Shown here piece after piece: positions 15,467 to 24,380 of a stretch of DNA of 33,932 bases. The translations under genes and the position numbers were made by a program. The DNA is taken from positions 1-33,932 of the forward strand of contig CALXRZ010000012.1 in the NCBI GenBank assembly GCA_944391015.1, read 5' to 3'. The notes under the pieces were generated by a model. That model made no database searches. It was not told the origin of the DNA and saw nothing but the letters and a program-made list of their open reading frames with translations. Numbering within the stretch: position 1 is the first letter of the stretch; every line of letters starts with the position of its first letter. The stretch comes from an uncultured Clostridia bacterium. Lineage in GTDB: Bacteria; Bacillota; Clostridia; TANB77; CAG-508.

Positions 15467-16134
15467 CGATAGATGGTTTTAATGGAACAGGAAAAACAAC
15501 ACTTGCTAAAGCATTAGCAAAGAGACTAGACTTTACATATATGAGTACAGGAATTATCTTTAGAAGTTTATCATATTGTTTAAGAAAAGAAGAAATAGAT
15601 GTTAAAGATATGGAAAGAATCGGTCAAACATTTGAAAATATGCAGCTTAAGTTACCAAACAATAATAGTAAATCAGTTGTAGTAAATGGAGAAGATGTAA
15701 CAGAAGAAATTATGGATATGCAATATGCTATTTTAGCTAGTAAAATTTCTAATAATGATTTATTACAATCTTTGGTAAGAGACTATATTAGGAAATATGC
15801 AGAAGATAAAGAGATAATTATAGATGGGAGAGATACAGGTAGATTACTATTTCCAAATGCAGATCTAAAGTTAGCTCTAACTGCTGACGTTGAAACCAGG
15901 GCTAAGAGAAGAATGGGGCAAAATAAGAAATCAACACATACATTACAACAAACAATTGAGCAAATTAATGAAATAGATAATAAACTTATACAAGCAAATT
16001 GTATTCCACCAACAGATGCAATAGTAATAGATACGACGAGACTTAGACCAGATGAAGTTTTAGAAAAAGCAATGAAATTTTGCAGAGATAAGAATGTATC
16101 CAAAAATTTAGAAGAAAAGGAATTAGAAAGATAA
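15451..16134 (+). CDS. Cytidylate-kinase-like P-loop kinase
   Basis: A nucleoside-monophosphate kinase of the Cmk family. The Walker A motif is GFNGTGKT (residues 9-16); YMSTGIIFRSL corresponds to the YLDTGAMYR substrate loop; NGEDVTEEI and IIDGRDTGRLLFPNADLKL are Cmk signatures. Substrate-loop changes (Asp of LDTG to Ser, DIG to DTG) suggest that it may not be the housekeeping CMP kinase. 227 residues is normal. The start overlaps the NUDIX fusion gene by 16 bases, so the two are translationally coupled and probably act on the same pathway. Whether the genome has another cmk cannot be seen here. Confidence 0.8.
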   Translation: MSKKITIDGFNGTGKTTLAKALAKRLDFTYMSTGIIFRSLSYCLRKEEIDVKDMERIGQTFENMQLKLPNNNSKSVVVNGEDVTEEIMDMQYAILASKISNNDLLQSLVRDYIRKYAEDKEIIIDGRDTGRLLFPNADLKLALTADVETRAKRRMGQNKKSTHTLQQTIEQINEIDNKLIQANCIPPTDAIVIDTTRLRPDEVLEKAMKFCRDKNVSKNLEEKELER

Positions 16135-16149
16135 AAAGATTTAAAGTCA

Positions 16150-16343
16150 TATAAAAAAATGAAAATTATATAAAACCAGAAGTTCGTCACTAGATATGTG
16201 GAGCTAGAGAGAGAACATAAATTTTATGAATTAGGCTTTATTTGCTATGCATCAAAAACAGCATTAGAATATGTAAAAAAAATAAAGTAATAGAACTCTT
16301 TCAAAATGTATTAAGACCAGAAGACTTAAATAGTTTATATTAA
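16150..16343 (+). pseudogene. Frameshifted gene remnant
   Basis: Coding-like peptides are spread over two or three frames. YIKPEVR (about 16168-16188) is followed in another frame by TRYVELEREHKFYELGF... to a stop at 16288, then after an eight-A run (16275-16282) the frame shifts by one and continues ELFQNVLRPEDLNSLY to a TAA at 16341-16343. This looks like the C-terminal end of a decayed gene. I do not recognise the family. It is followed by a terminator. Confidence 0.45.
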
Positions 16344-16348
16344 AAGAT

Positions 16349-16386
16349 AAAAAACTTGGAGATTACTAAAATTTCTAAGTTTTTTT
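16349..16386 (+). terminator. Terminator closing the accessory cluster
   Basis: AAAAAACTT (16349-16357) pairs with AAGTTTTTT (16377-16385), with inner weak pairing GAGAT/ATTTC and a T run. A separate hairpin lies at 16411-16452 (GTTACTGGATAAT against ATTATCCAATAAC, one mismatch). The rest of the gap to 16582 shows nothing else. Confidence 0.65.
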
Positions 16387-16582
16387 GTAATTATAGGCTT
16401 AAATAGTTTTAGTTACTGGATAATAGTGTTAAGTACCATTATCCAATAACTAGTTTTAAGATTTATCCATTTTTTAGCCTTGATAATAATCAAAAAAAAT
16501 GCTAATATATAGTAGAAAAAATTAGATAAATAAATAGGCTATAGTTAGACCATATTACACTGTAGTTATGAAAGGAATAATT

Positions 16583-17488
16583 ATGTTCGAAAAAATAAAA
16601 AAAGGTGACACAGTAGGAGTAATTGCTCCATCATCAAGAATAGATGAAGATGATTTAGAGCCAATAAATAATTCTGTACTATTGATGGAAAGTACAGGCT
16701 TAAAAGTAAAATTTGCGAAAAATGCATTTAAAAACACATTGGGCTATGGAGCAACACCACAAGAAAAAGCAGAAGATATAAATGAGATGTTTGCAGATAA
16801 AGATGTAAAGCTTATATTTTGTGTAAGTGGTGGTTTTAATTCTAATTCAACATTTGAATACTTAGACTATGATTTAATAAAAAATAATCCAAAGCCTTTA
16901 TGTGGTTTTAGTGATAGTACATCTATAGAAAATATTATTTATGCAAAAACAGGGGTAATAACCTTTAATGGTGCTACATTTAAAGCATTAACATCATGGG
17001 AAACACCTTATGCTTATGATGAAGTTGTAAAAAGATTTATGCACGGAGATATGAGTCTTGGTAAAGAAGATGATGAATACATAGAAATAAAGCCAGGAGT
17101 TGCAGAAGGAATACTAGTTGGAGGAAACTTAAGCTTAGTAAATGAGATGTCAGCAGGAAAATATTGCATTGATTTTACTGACAAACTATTATTCATAGAA
17201 GAGTTTTGCTTAGAAACTCCACCAGAACTTGCATTTAACTATTTATACAATATGAAACAAAACGGAGTATTTGACCAAATAAAAGGAATATGGGTAGGTA
17301 ATTATGATGGAAGCGTAGCATTAGAAAAAATATTATTAGATGTGTTAGATAACAAATATACATTTCCAATAATTAAATCAAATAACTTTGGACATACAGA
17401 AAGAAAAACAGTTATACCAGTCGGAGGAAAAGCCAGAATAGATACTAGCAAAGAAGTAAAAATAGAAATCACAGAAAATTTTATGTAA
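16583..17488 (+). CDS. S66 family LD-carboxypeptidase (LdcA/MccF type)
   Basis: Serine peptidase of the murein-recycling LdcA / microcin-immunity MccF family. The N terminus is the usual KGDTVGVIAPSS. The catalytic triad is visible: Ser110 in CGFSDST, Glu206 in LLFIEEF and His271 in NNFGHTERK. At 301 residues it is in the family range (about 300-350). The start ATG 16583 is six bases after AAAGGA; an upstream in-frame ATG at 16568 would include that site in the coding region. Its last codon and stop overlap a dispersed repeat (copy B). Whether it acts on muropeptides or detoxifies peptidyl-nucleotides, as MccF does, cannot be told from sequence. Confidence 0.92.
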   Translation: MFEKIKKGDTVGVIAPSSRIDEDDLEPINNSVLLMESTGLKVKFAKNAFKNTLGYGATPQEKAEDINEMFADKDVKLIFCVSGGFNSNSTFEYLDYDLIKNNPKPLCGFSDSTSIENIIYAKTGVITFNGATFKALTSWETPYAYDEVVKRFMHGDMSLGKEDDEYIEIKPGVAEGILVGGNLSLVNEMSAGKYCIDFTDKLLFIEEFCLETPPELAFNYLYNMKQNGVFDQIKGIWVGNYDGSVALEKILLDVLDNKYTFPIIKSNNFGHTERKTVIPVGGKARIDTSKEVKIEITENFM

Positions 17489-17527
17489 AGCGATTTACAA
17501 ATGGGGACGGGCCTATTTTGCAAAAAT
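17483..17527 (+). repeat. Dispersed extragenic repeat, copy B
   Basis: It contains TGTAAAGCGATTTACA (an inverted repeat TGTAAA/TTTACA) followed by GGGGACGGGCC and TATTTTGCAAA. It starts inside the last codons of the S66 gene. Copy D (33807-33849) shares the whole layout. Confidence 0.7.
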
Positions 17528-17626
17528 ATGGCTGAGACATAAGCTAAAACCGGATTGTAGGATTTAAAATAAAAATTTTTAACCAGAATAAATATAGTAG
17601 AGAAACTAACTTTAGGGGGAAATTAA

Positions 17627-18190
17627 ATGTACAATAATTGGGAGGATTTAGAGCAATCAATAGAAAATTGTAGTAGATGTAAATTGTGTAAAACCAGACT
17701 TAATATAGTATTTGGAACAGGAAAAAAAGATGCAGATATTATGCTTATAGGTGAAGGACCTGGTGGAGACGAGGACAAGCAAGGCATACCATTTGTTGGA
17801 AAAGCTGGTAAGCTTATGAATAAAGCTTTTGAAGGATTGGGAATAGATAGACAAAGTGTATATATAGCCAATATTGTAAAATGCAGGCCACCTGCAAATA
17901 GAGTGCCAGAAGATGATGAAGTAGAGGCGTGTTTAAATTATTTGCGAAATCAAGTAATCTTAGTAAGGCCAAAAATAATTGTTTTACTAGGTAGTACAGC
18001 TTTAAAAAATATATGTGGAAAAGAATATGGAATAACTTCTGCAAGAGGAAAATGGATAGAGAAGAAAGGAATATTATATATGCCAACTTGGCATCCAGCA
18101 GCACTTTTAAGGGATGAAAATAAAAAAATAGAATTTTGGAAAGATTTAAAAGAAGTTGTAAGAAAGTATAATGAGATTATGAGCTTATAG
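17627..18190 (+). CDS. Family 4 uracil-DNA glycosylase
   Basis: Iron-sulfur uracil-DNA glycosylase that starts base-excision repair of deaminated cytosine. The cluster ligands are Cys15, Cys18, Cys86 and Cys102. Motif A is GEGPGGDED (residues 42-50), and motif B is WHPAALLR near residue 157. The N terminus (CSRCKLCKTR...VFGTG) is typical of the type 4 group, as is the length of 187 residues. The ribosome site is AGGGGGA ahead of ATG 17627. It is followed by an ADP-ribose NUDIX gene after 107 bases. Confidence 0.95.
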   Translation: MYNNWEDLEQSIENCSRCKLCKTRLNIVFGTGKKDADIMLIGEGPGGDEDKQGIPFVGKAGKLMNKAFEGLGIDRQSVYIANIVKCRPPANRVPEDDEVEACLNYLRNQVILVRPKIIVLLGSTALKNICGKEYGITSARGKWIEKKGILYMPTWHPAALLRDENKKIEFWKDLKEVVRKYNEIMSL

Positions 18191-18297
18191 AGCTTAATGC
18201 TGATATATCTAATAGTATCGAACATATATTAAAAATACTAAAACAGGCAAGGTAAAAAATCAGGAACAAATAAAAATAGTAGGGAGAGTAGTAATCT

Positions 18298-18858
18298 ATG
18301 GAAAATGAATATTATAAGCCAATCGATTATGAGTTGCTAGATAAAAAAACTGCGTATAAAGGAAAAAGAATCACAGTGGAAGAATTACACTACAAAAATC
18401 CAAGAACAAATCAAATAATTTACAGAGAGCACGTGCTAGCTGGACACGCAGCAGTAATAATTCCCAAAACAGATGACGAGGAATTTATTATGATAAAAGA
18501 GCCTCGAACACCTATCGGAAAAACAGTTGTTGCTTTCCCAGCAGGAATGATAGAAGAGGGAGAAAGTGCAGAAGATGGTGCAATAAGAGAATTAGAGGAA
18601 GAGACTGGCTATAAAGCTGGAAAAATAAAGAAGCTAAGGGTAGCATATCCTGCAATAGGTTATTCTAATGAAAAAGTAACTATATTCTTAGCAGAAAAAT
18701 TAGTAAAAACACATAGACATTTAGACGAGACAGAAGACATAGATGTAATAAAGATTCCTATAACAGAAATGAAGAAGATGCTAGATAATGGAGAAATAAG
18801 AACTTCTAGTGAAGAAATAGGACTATTGCATTACTTTTTATATGAAAATAAAGAATAG
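18298..18858 (+). CDS. NUDIX hydrolase, ADP-ribose pyrophosphatase type
   Basis: Hydrolyses ADP-ribose or related nucleoside diphosphate sugars. The complete NUDIX box starts at GMIEEGESAED and ends with RELEEETGY; the upstream FPAGMIEEGE and downstream AYPAIGYSNEKV (equivalent to the PSPG/Y loop) are the usual ADP-ribose subfamily elements. The length is 186 residues. A ribosome site (AGGGAGAG) precedes the ATG. The stop TAG overlaps the ribosome site of the next gene, so it forms an operon with the GltD-like oxidoreductase. Confidence 0.92.
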   Translation: MENEYYKPIDYELLDKKTAYKGKRITVEELHYKNPRTNQIIYREHVLAGHAAVIIPKTDDEEFIMIKEPRTPIGKTVVAFPAGMIEEGESAEDGAIRELEEETGYKAGKIKKLRVAYPAIGYSNEKVTIFLAEKLVKTHRHLDETEDIDVIKIPITEMKKMLDNGEIRTSSEEIGLLHYFLYENKE

Positions 18859-18868
18859 GAGAAAAAAG

Positions 18869-20131
18869 ATGAACGAAGAAATACAGAAATATACAGAATA
18901 TTGTTTAAATTGTCCTACAAAACTTTGTAGCAATAAGGGATGTCCACTAAATAATGACATTCCAGCATTTATAAAACAAGTTAAAGAGGGAAATGTAAAA
19001 GAAGCATATAAAATATTATCAAAAACAACAGTGCTAGGTGCCATTTGTGGAAGAATATGCCCACATATGAAGCAATGCGAGGGAAGCTGTGTAAGAGGAA
19101 TAAAAGGTGAGCCTGTTAATATTGGAGCAGTAGAAGCATATGTGTTTGATGAAGCTTTAAAAAATGAGTGGTATAAAGAAATAGAAAAAACAAATGAACT
19201 GAAAGGAAAACGTGTGGCAGTAATAGGTGGTGGCCCTGCTGGACTTACTTGTGCCAACTTCGTGGCAAGGAAAGGGGCAGAGGTAGTAATATATGAAAAA
19301 TATAATCATCTTGGAGGAATATTAGCACACGGCATACCAGAGTTTAGACTAGATAAAAATGTATTGGAAAAAACAATTAAATCAATCTTAAATGATGGCA
19401 TACTTGATATTAGTGTAGAATATGGCAAAGAATTGGGCAAAAATTTAAGGTTGCAAGAGTTAGAAAACAAATATGATGCTATATTTTTGAGCTTTGGTGC
19501 AAATATACCATCTAAAATGAACATCGAGGGAGAAGAACTAGCAGGTGTATTTGGTGGAAACAGTTTGTTAGAAACAGGAAAGCATCCATCATATACAGGC
19601 AAAAAAGTTGCTGTAATAGGTGGAGGAAATGTAGCAATGGACTGTGCTAGAACAATAAAAAGAATGGGCGCAGATAAGGTATTTGTAATATATAGAAGAG
19701 CAGAAAAGCAAATGCCGGCAGAAAGAAAAGAAATAGAAGAGGCAAAAAAGGAAGGAATAGAATTTTTATTTCAAAATAACATAGTAAAAATTCTGGGAAA
19801 TGGAAAAGTAGAAAAAGTAGAGTGTATTAAAACGGAATTGGTAAAAAAAGAAGGAGAAACAAGAGAAGTACCAGTAAACATAGATGGAAGCAATTACGAG
19901 CTAGATATGGATTATGTGGTAATGGCAGTAGGGTCAAGTCCAGAAAAAGATATAGTTGATTCACTAGGACTAGAGTTAAATAAATGGGGCTACATAAAAG
20001 TAGATGAAAACCATAGAACATCAAAAGAAAAAATATATGCAGGAGGAGATTTGGCAGGAGACAAAGGAACTGTGGCTTGGGCAGCAAAAGCAGGAAGAGA
20101 CGTGGCAGAAATTATTGCAGAAAATATTTGA
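18869..20131 (+). CDS. GltD-like NAD(P)-dependent oxidoreductase (glutamate synthase small-subunit family)
   Basis: FAD/NAD(P)-binding iron-sulfur oxidoreductase. The N-terminal Fer4_20 domain has the cysteines CLNCPTKLCSNKGCPLN and AICGRICPHMKQCEGSC. The FAD site is VAVIGGGPAGLTCA (GxGxxG), and the second dinucleotide site is VAVIGGGNVAMDCA followed by the RRAEKQMPA motif for NADPH. It ends with the conserved YAGGDLAGDKGTVAWAAKAG. The length of 420 residues is right for a stand-alone homologue. There is no gltB partner in the window, so glutamate synthase function is not assured; related proteins act in other flavin electron-transfer reactions. The start ATG 18869 follows AGGAG that overlaps the NUDIX stop. 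Confidence 0.9.
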   Translation: MNEEIQKYTEYCLNCPTKLCSNKGCPLNNDIPAFIKQVKEGNVKEAYKILSKTTVLGAICGRICPHMKQCEGSCVRGIKGEPVNIGAVEAYVFDEALKNEWYKEIEKTNELKGKRVAVIGGGPAGLTCANFVARKGAEVVIYEKYNHLGGILAHGIPEFRLDKNVLEKTIKSILNDGILDISVEYGKELGKNLRLQELENKYDAIFLSFGANIPSKMNIEGEELAGVFGGNSLLETGKHPSYTGKKVAVIGGGNVAMDCARTIKRMGADKVFVIYRRAEKQMPAERKEIEEAKKEGIEFLFQNNIVKILGNGKVEKVECIKTELVKKEGETREVPVNIDGSNYELDMDYVVMAVGSSPEKDIVDSLGLELNKWGYIKVDENHRTSKEKIYAGGDLAGDKGTVAWAAKAGRDVAEIIAENI

Positions 20132-20452
20132 ATAATATAATGTATGCATCAGTGCAGGTGATAGCACCACACGCAGTAGAAACTGCGATGATGTTGTCAT
20201 TCATTGCAACAATTCCAGTGACAATTTTTGCCAAACGACGTATGTTGCATATGATTCGACGGAATCGTGCAATTCTCCCTCGTTGGGCAAGAGTTATACT
20301 CACGGTATTGTAAGATACTGCAGAATAAAGGTGGGGGGAAGAAACCGAAAAATCAAAGAAACAATCGTAACAAGAGTAATTCAAGTTACGATTGTTTCTT
20401 TGACTTTATATTATCCGTTCAAAATCTTTAATTGCGCCTGTCGATCAGTTTT
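20132..20452. other. GC-shifted intergenic region
   Basis: Between the convergent oxidoreductase and metalloprotein genes. Bases 20161-20340 contain 78 G/C in 180 by my count (43%), well above the surroundings. It holds several small inverted repeats (GCAGT/ACTGC near 20174, GATTC/GAATC near 20253). An ORF from ATG 20140 to 20313 would encode a 57-residue hydrophobic/basic peptide (MYASVQVIAPHAVETAMM start), but no ribosome site precedes it and an overlapping antisense ORF exists. No gene can be asserted. It may be foreign DNA, a decayed gene or a non-coding RNA. Confidence 0.4.
20353..20403. terminator. Bidirectional terminator between convergent genes
   Basis: A perfect 19-bp stem: TCAAAGAAACAATCGTAAC (20353-20371) with its exact complement at 20385-20403. 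It sits where transcription from the oxidoreductase operon (+) and the metalloprotein gene (-) meets. Confidence 0.75.
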
Positions 20453-21529
20453 CTATTTGCTTAATTCTACATTTGCAGATAAAATTGCCTTAATCTTTCT
20501 AAAGAATCTAGCAATTTTAGAATTGTTTACAACAGTTAAATTAGTATTATTTATAATCTTCTCATATTTATTATCTAAATCCATCATTTTATTTATATAA
20601 AATTCATCAAAATCAGAATAATTTTCTGAAATACCAATATAATTCTTGTAATTATATAAACGCAATCTATATTCATCAATATCAGCAGTAGTAAGTATTT
20701 TACTAAACTGAGTATTAAAATAAGATGTAAAAATTAGCTTTTGGGTTTCAAAATAAACATCTTTAATTCTTTTCTTACAATCTTCAATTTTTTTAGCTAT
20801 TTTTTGTGCTTTCATTCCCTCACAATCATCACTAAGAAGTTTATTATTAAGCTTGATTGCTTTTTCCTCTACATTCATTATTTTATCCATATTATTTTCA
20901 ATTTTTAAAAAATTATTTAGACCACATAAGTTTGCGAGAGTCTCTTTAAATGTTGCAGAGCCATAAAAAGTACTTTCATATAAAGTTTCTTTACCAGCAA
21001 TATAAGCTAATTGCTCTACTAAATTGCATAAAATTGGATAATATGATGGGCTAGTAGTAGGAAGCGAAATTCCATAATATTTAACAATTTCTTCTTCAGA
21101 ATTTAGAGCTTTAGCAGCCATACATTGTACGGCACCCTCGTTTAAAGCCATTCCTGTCACTTTCAAATCACCAAAATCACATAATCCTAATCGTAGTAAA
21201 TGTCCTTTTTTATCTTTAATTTCTTGCAAATAATGAATAAATTCGTGCACTGCAAACTTTTCTAATTCCTCTAAACTAAGCCCTTGTTTAAAATACATAG
21301 AAGAATTTTTATAAAAATATGTTGCTTCTGCAAAACCATCTGGAATATCAGCTATATACATTGGTATCCTAGAAAGTGCAATAAATAAATTCTGAAATAT
21401 GAAGTTTTGATTAGGAAAAGCTTTATATAACATTTCAGCTATATCCCTAGATATAGTATTTACGCTCAAAGTATCTAGCTTACCAATAACTGTAATGCCA
21501 TCCTTTTTTAAATCTGATTCTATACTCAT
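20453..21529 (-). CDS. Predicted zinc metalloprotein with HExxH motif, unknown family
   Basis: 358 residues with no membrane segment or signal peptide that I can see. Residues 95-99 are HEFIH, within KFAVHEFIHYLQE, and about 30 residues later ALNEGAVQ offers Glu131 as a possible third ligand; this is the pattern of gluzincin metallopeptidases (HExxH...E). The remaining C-terminal half is Lys/Asn-rich and probably helical. I do not recognise the family. The start MSIESD is chosen because AAGGAG lies ten bases upstream; a further upstream in-frame ATG (21565) overlaps a TATAAT box (21569-21564 on the minus strand). An inverted repeat TAACAT/ATGTTA at 21598-21616 could be an operator. Confidence 0.75.
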   Translation of the reverse strand: MSIESDLKKDGITVIGKLDTLSVNTISRDIAEMLYKAFPNQNFIFQNLFIALSRIPMYIADIPDGFAEATYFYKNSSMYFKQGLSLEELEKFAVHEFIHYLQEIKDKKGHLLRLGLCDFGDLKVTGMALNEGAVQCMAAKALNSEEEIVKYYGISLPTTSPSYYPILCNLVEQLAYIAGKETLYESTFYGSATFKETLANLCGLNNFLKIENNMDKIMNVEEKAIKLNNKLLSDDCEGMKAQKIAKKIEDCKKRIKDVYFETQKLIFTSYFNTQFSKILTTADIDEYRLRLYNYKNYIGISENYSDFDEFYINKMMDLDNKYEKIINNTNLTVVNNSKIARFFRKIKAILSANVELSK

Positions 21530-21704
21530 ATACGTATTTCTCCTTAGTAATTCATATATCAACATTATACTACAAAAAAAGCAAAGCTATATTACAATAA
21601 CATTACTTTTATGTTACAAAAATATTACAAATTTGTTTTGCTTTTACACAATTAGAAAAAATATAAAATGAGACTATTATTTTTAAAAATTATGTAACCT
21701 TTTT

Positions 21705-21733
21705 CGCAATTTTGGCCCGTCCTCTTTTGTAAA
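21705..21733 (-). repeat. Dispersed extragenic repeat, copy C
   Basis: On the minus strand it reads TTTACAAAAGAGGACGGGCC then AAAATTGCG. It is a diverged copy of the elements at 4048, 17483 and 33807, placed just downstream of the leuS terminator. Confidence 0.55.
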
Positions 21734-21740
21734 AAAGAAA

Positions 21741-21770
21741 GAGGCTGTTTTTGTTCAAAACAAGCCTTTT
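21741..21770 (-). terminator. leuS terminator
   Basis: GGCTGTTTTT (21743-21752), GTTC loop and AAAACAAGCC (21757-21766). Read on the minus strand, the stem is followed by T-rich sequence. Confidence 0.7.
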
Positions 21771-21782
21771 TTTCTTTAAAAT

Positions 21783-24254
21783 TTATTTTACTACAATGTT
21801 ATAAATTTTATTTTTTACATAAATTTCCTTTACAACTGTTTTACCATCAATTTGTGATTGGATATTGCTATTTTGATGAACTGTATTTTTAACGTCGTCT
21901 TGGCTAGCTCCTACACTAATTGAAATTGTAGCTCTAACTTTACCGTTTATTTGAACAGGAATTTCTACTGTATCTTCTACTAATTTAGTTTCGTCATAAG
22001 TTGGCCAAGCTTCATAAGTAATAGTATTATTGTGACCAAACCTGTTCCAAATTTCTTCTGTAATGTGTGGCGCTACAGGGTTTAGTAATTTGATAAATCC
22101 TTCTGCATATTCTTTAGGAATAACATCTTCTTTTGAAGCAGAGTTTATAAAAATCATCATTTGAGATATTGCTGTATTAAAGTACATATTTTCATAGTCG
22201 TTTGTAACTTTTTTAACAGTGTAATTATATACTTTTTCAAGATTTTTATAAGCATTTTTGTTAATTGAATTTCCACCATTTTCAGCATTACCATTGTTAG
22301 ATGAGCCATTTGATAAGCCATTTGCGCTAACGTCTTGTACTTTACCAGATTCTACAAATAATCTCCATACTCTGTCCAAGAATTTCTTAGAGCCATCAAT
22401 TCCGTTTGGGTCCCAAGGCTTAGCACTATCAATTGGTCCCATAAACATTTCATAAACTCTTAATGCATCTGCGCCATATTCTTTTACCATATCGTCTGGG
22501 TTTATTACATTGCCTTTTGACTTGCTCATTTTCTCTCCGTTTGAGCCAAGTATCATACCTTGATGACGTAGTTTAGCAAATGGTTCTTTTGTAGGTGCAA
22601 TTCCTTTATTATATAGATAGTTGTTCCAAAATCTTGAATACAATAGATGACCTACTGCGTGCTCAGGACCACCTACATAAAGGTCAACAGGCATCCAATG
22701 TTTAAGAAGCTTAGGGTCTGCAATTTCGTTTTCATTATGTGGGTCAATGTATCTTAAGAAGTACCAGCTTGAACCAGCAGAACCAGGCATTGTGCTTGTT
22801 TCACGTCTGGCAGGTTTACCATCGAATGTAGTATTAACCCAATCTGTTGCTTTATCAAGAGGAGAAGCTCCAGTTTTTGATGGAGCATAGTCTTCAAGTT
22901 CTGGTAATACCAAAGGCAAATCTTCATCTGCTAAAACGTGAATTTCATTATTTTCTGTAAATACCACTGGAATTGGCTCGCCCCAGTAACGTTGTCTTGC
23001 AAATATCCATTCACGTATTTTGTAATTTACTTTTTTGGTTCCAATTCCTTTTTCTTCAAGCCAATCAATCATCTTATCTATTGCTTCTTGTTTACCAAGA
23101 CCATTTAGAAAATCAGAGTTTATGTGAATTCCGTCTCCTGTAAAGGCCTCTTTAGAAATATTTCCACCTTCTAGTACAGGAATAATGTCAATTCCAAATT
23201 TAGTTGCAAAAGCATAATCCCTTTCATCGTGTGCTGGCACTGCCATAATTGCACCAGTTCCATAGGTTGATAGCACATAATCAGAAATCCAAATAGGAAT
23301 TTGTTTTCCATTTACAGGGTTTATAGCATATGCTCCAGTAAAGCAACCAGTTTTTTCCTTATTAAGTTCAGTTCTTTCCAAATCAGACTTTGCCGATGCC
23401 ATAGCTTTATATTCTTCAATAGCTTTTTTACATTCTGACGTAGTAATTTCATCTACTAATTCGTGTTCAGGCGAAAGTACACAATATGTTGCGCCAAATA
23501 AAGTATCTGCTCTAGTTGTAAACACTGTAAACTCTTTATCAGTATTAGCAACTTTAAACTTAACTTCTGCTCCTACAGACTTACCAATCCAATTACGTTG
23601 AATTTCTTTTGTAGATTCTGGCCAATCTATTTCGTCCAATCCATTTAAAAGAATTTCTGCATATTTTGGAATATCCATAACCCATTGTTTCATATTTTTA
23701 CGAACGACAGGATAGCCACCTCTTTCGCTTTTTCCATTTATAACCTCATCATTAGAAAGAACACAGCCTAGTCCGTCACACCAATTTACAGGCATTTCTA
23801 CTAATTTAGCCAAACCATCATTGTATAGTTGTTTAAAAATCCATTGAGTCCATTTATAAAAACTTGGGTCACAAGTTGAAATTTCTCTATCCCAATCAAA
23901 AGAAAAACCAAGCATCTTCAATTGTCTTTTAAAAGTTGCTATATTTCTTTCTGTAAAACCAGCTGGATGATTACCAGTTTTTATAGCGTATTGCTCAGCA
24001 GGAAGACCAAAAGCATCCCATCCCATAGGGTGAAGCACATTATATCCTTGCATTCTTCTCATCCTAGACATAATATCAGTTGCAGTATAACCCTCTGGAT
24101 GGCCAACGTGAAGGCCTTGTCCTGATGGATAAGGAAACATATCTAGTGCGTAATATTTAGGTTTAGAAAAATCCCATACATCAGTTTTAAAGGTTTTATT
24201 CTTGTCCCAATATTCTTGCCACTTTTTCTCTATTTCAGTATAATTATATGACAT
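21783..24254 (-). CDS. leuS: Leucyl-tRNA synthetase
   Basis: Class I synthetase charging tRNA-Leu. HIGH-type motif: [16 protein letters not shown]. The editing domain [12 protein letters not shown] and [10 protein letters not shown] is intact, followed by the zinc/insert region and KMSKS in [11 protein letters not shown]; the C terminus has the anticodon-binding domain. A Ser/Asn/Gly-rich low-complexity insertion ([16 protein letters not shown]) sits between the catalytic core and the anticodon domain. The start is at [16 protein letters not shown] (24254) behind AAAGGG, giving 823 residues; in-frame ATGs farther upstream would add an unusual hydrophobic extension. No T-box leader is present upstream, so leucine control by that route is unlikely. 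Confidence 0.97.
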   Translation of the reverse strand: MSYNYTEIEKKWQEYWDKNKTFKTDVWDFSKPKYYALDMFPYPSGQGLHVGHPEGYTATDIMSRMRRMQGYNVLHPMGWDAFGLPAEQYAIKTGNHPAGFTERNIATFKRQLKMLGFSFDWDREISTCDPSFYKWTQWIFKQLYNDGLAKLVEMPVNWCDGLGCVLSNDEVINGKSERGGYPVVRKNMKQWVMDIPKYAEILLNGLDEIDWPESTKEIQRNWIGKSVGAEVKFKVANTDKEFTVFTTRADTLFGATYCVLSPEHELVDEITTSECKKAIEEYKAMASAKSDLERTELNKEKTGCFTGAYAINPVNGKQIPIWISDYVLSTYGTGAIMAVPAHDERDYAFATKFGIDIIPVLEGGNISKEAFTGDGIHINSDFLNGLGKQEAIDKMIDWLEEKGIGTKKVNYKIREWIFARQRYWGEPIPVVFTENNEIHVLADEDLPLVLPELEDYAPSKTGASPLDKATDWVNTTFDGKPARRETSTMPGSAGSSWYFLRYIDPHNENEIADPKLLKHWMPVDLYVGGPEHAVGHLLYSRFWNNYLYNKGIAPTKEPFAKLRHQGMILGSNGEKMSKSKGNVINPDDMVKEYGADALRVYEMFMGPIDSAKPWDPNGIDGSKKFLDRVWRLFVESGKVQDVSANGLSNGSSNNGNAENGGNSINKNAYKNLEKVYNYTVKKVTNDYENMYFNTAISQMMIFINSASKEDVIPKEYAEGFIKLLNPVAPHITEEIWNRFGHNNTITYEAWPTYDETKLVEDTVEIPVQINGKVRATISISVGASQDDVKNTVHQNSNIQSQIDGKTVVKEIYVKNKIYNIVVK

Positions 24255-24343
24255 AAAATCAACCCTTTCTTTGCATATATGTAAGCTTCTTACTATATAG
24301 AAATTATAGAAGAAGAGCGATATATGAATAAATGCTAGCAATA

Positions 24344-24372
24344 AATATAACATAAAACGGGCAAAATTACAA
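24344..24372 (-). promoter_or_regulatory. Promoter for leuS
   Basis: Minus strand: TTGTAA (24372-24367), 17-base spacer, extended -10 TGTTATATT (TATATT at 24349-24344). It leaves a leader of about 85 bases. Confidence 0.6.
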
Positions 24373-24380
24373 TAAAAACC

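Noticed and set aside
20140..20313. Small membrane-protein gene (57 residues)
   Set aside because: No ribosome-binding site, arginine clusters unlike a normal membrane peptide, and an equally long antisense frame; kept only as a GC-shifted segment.
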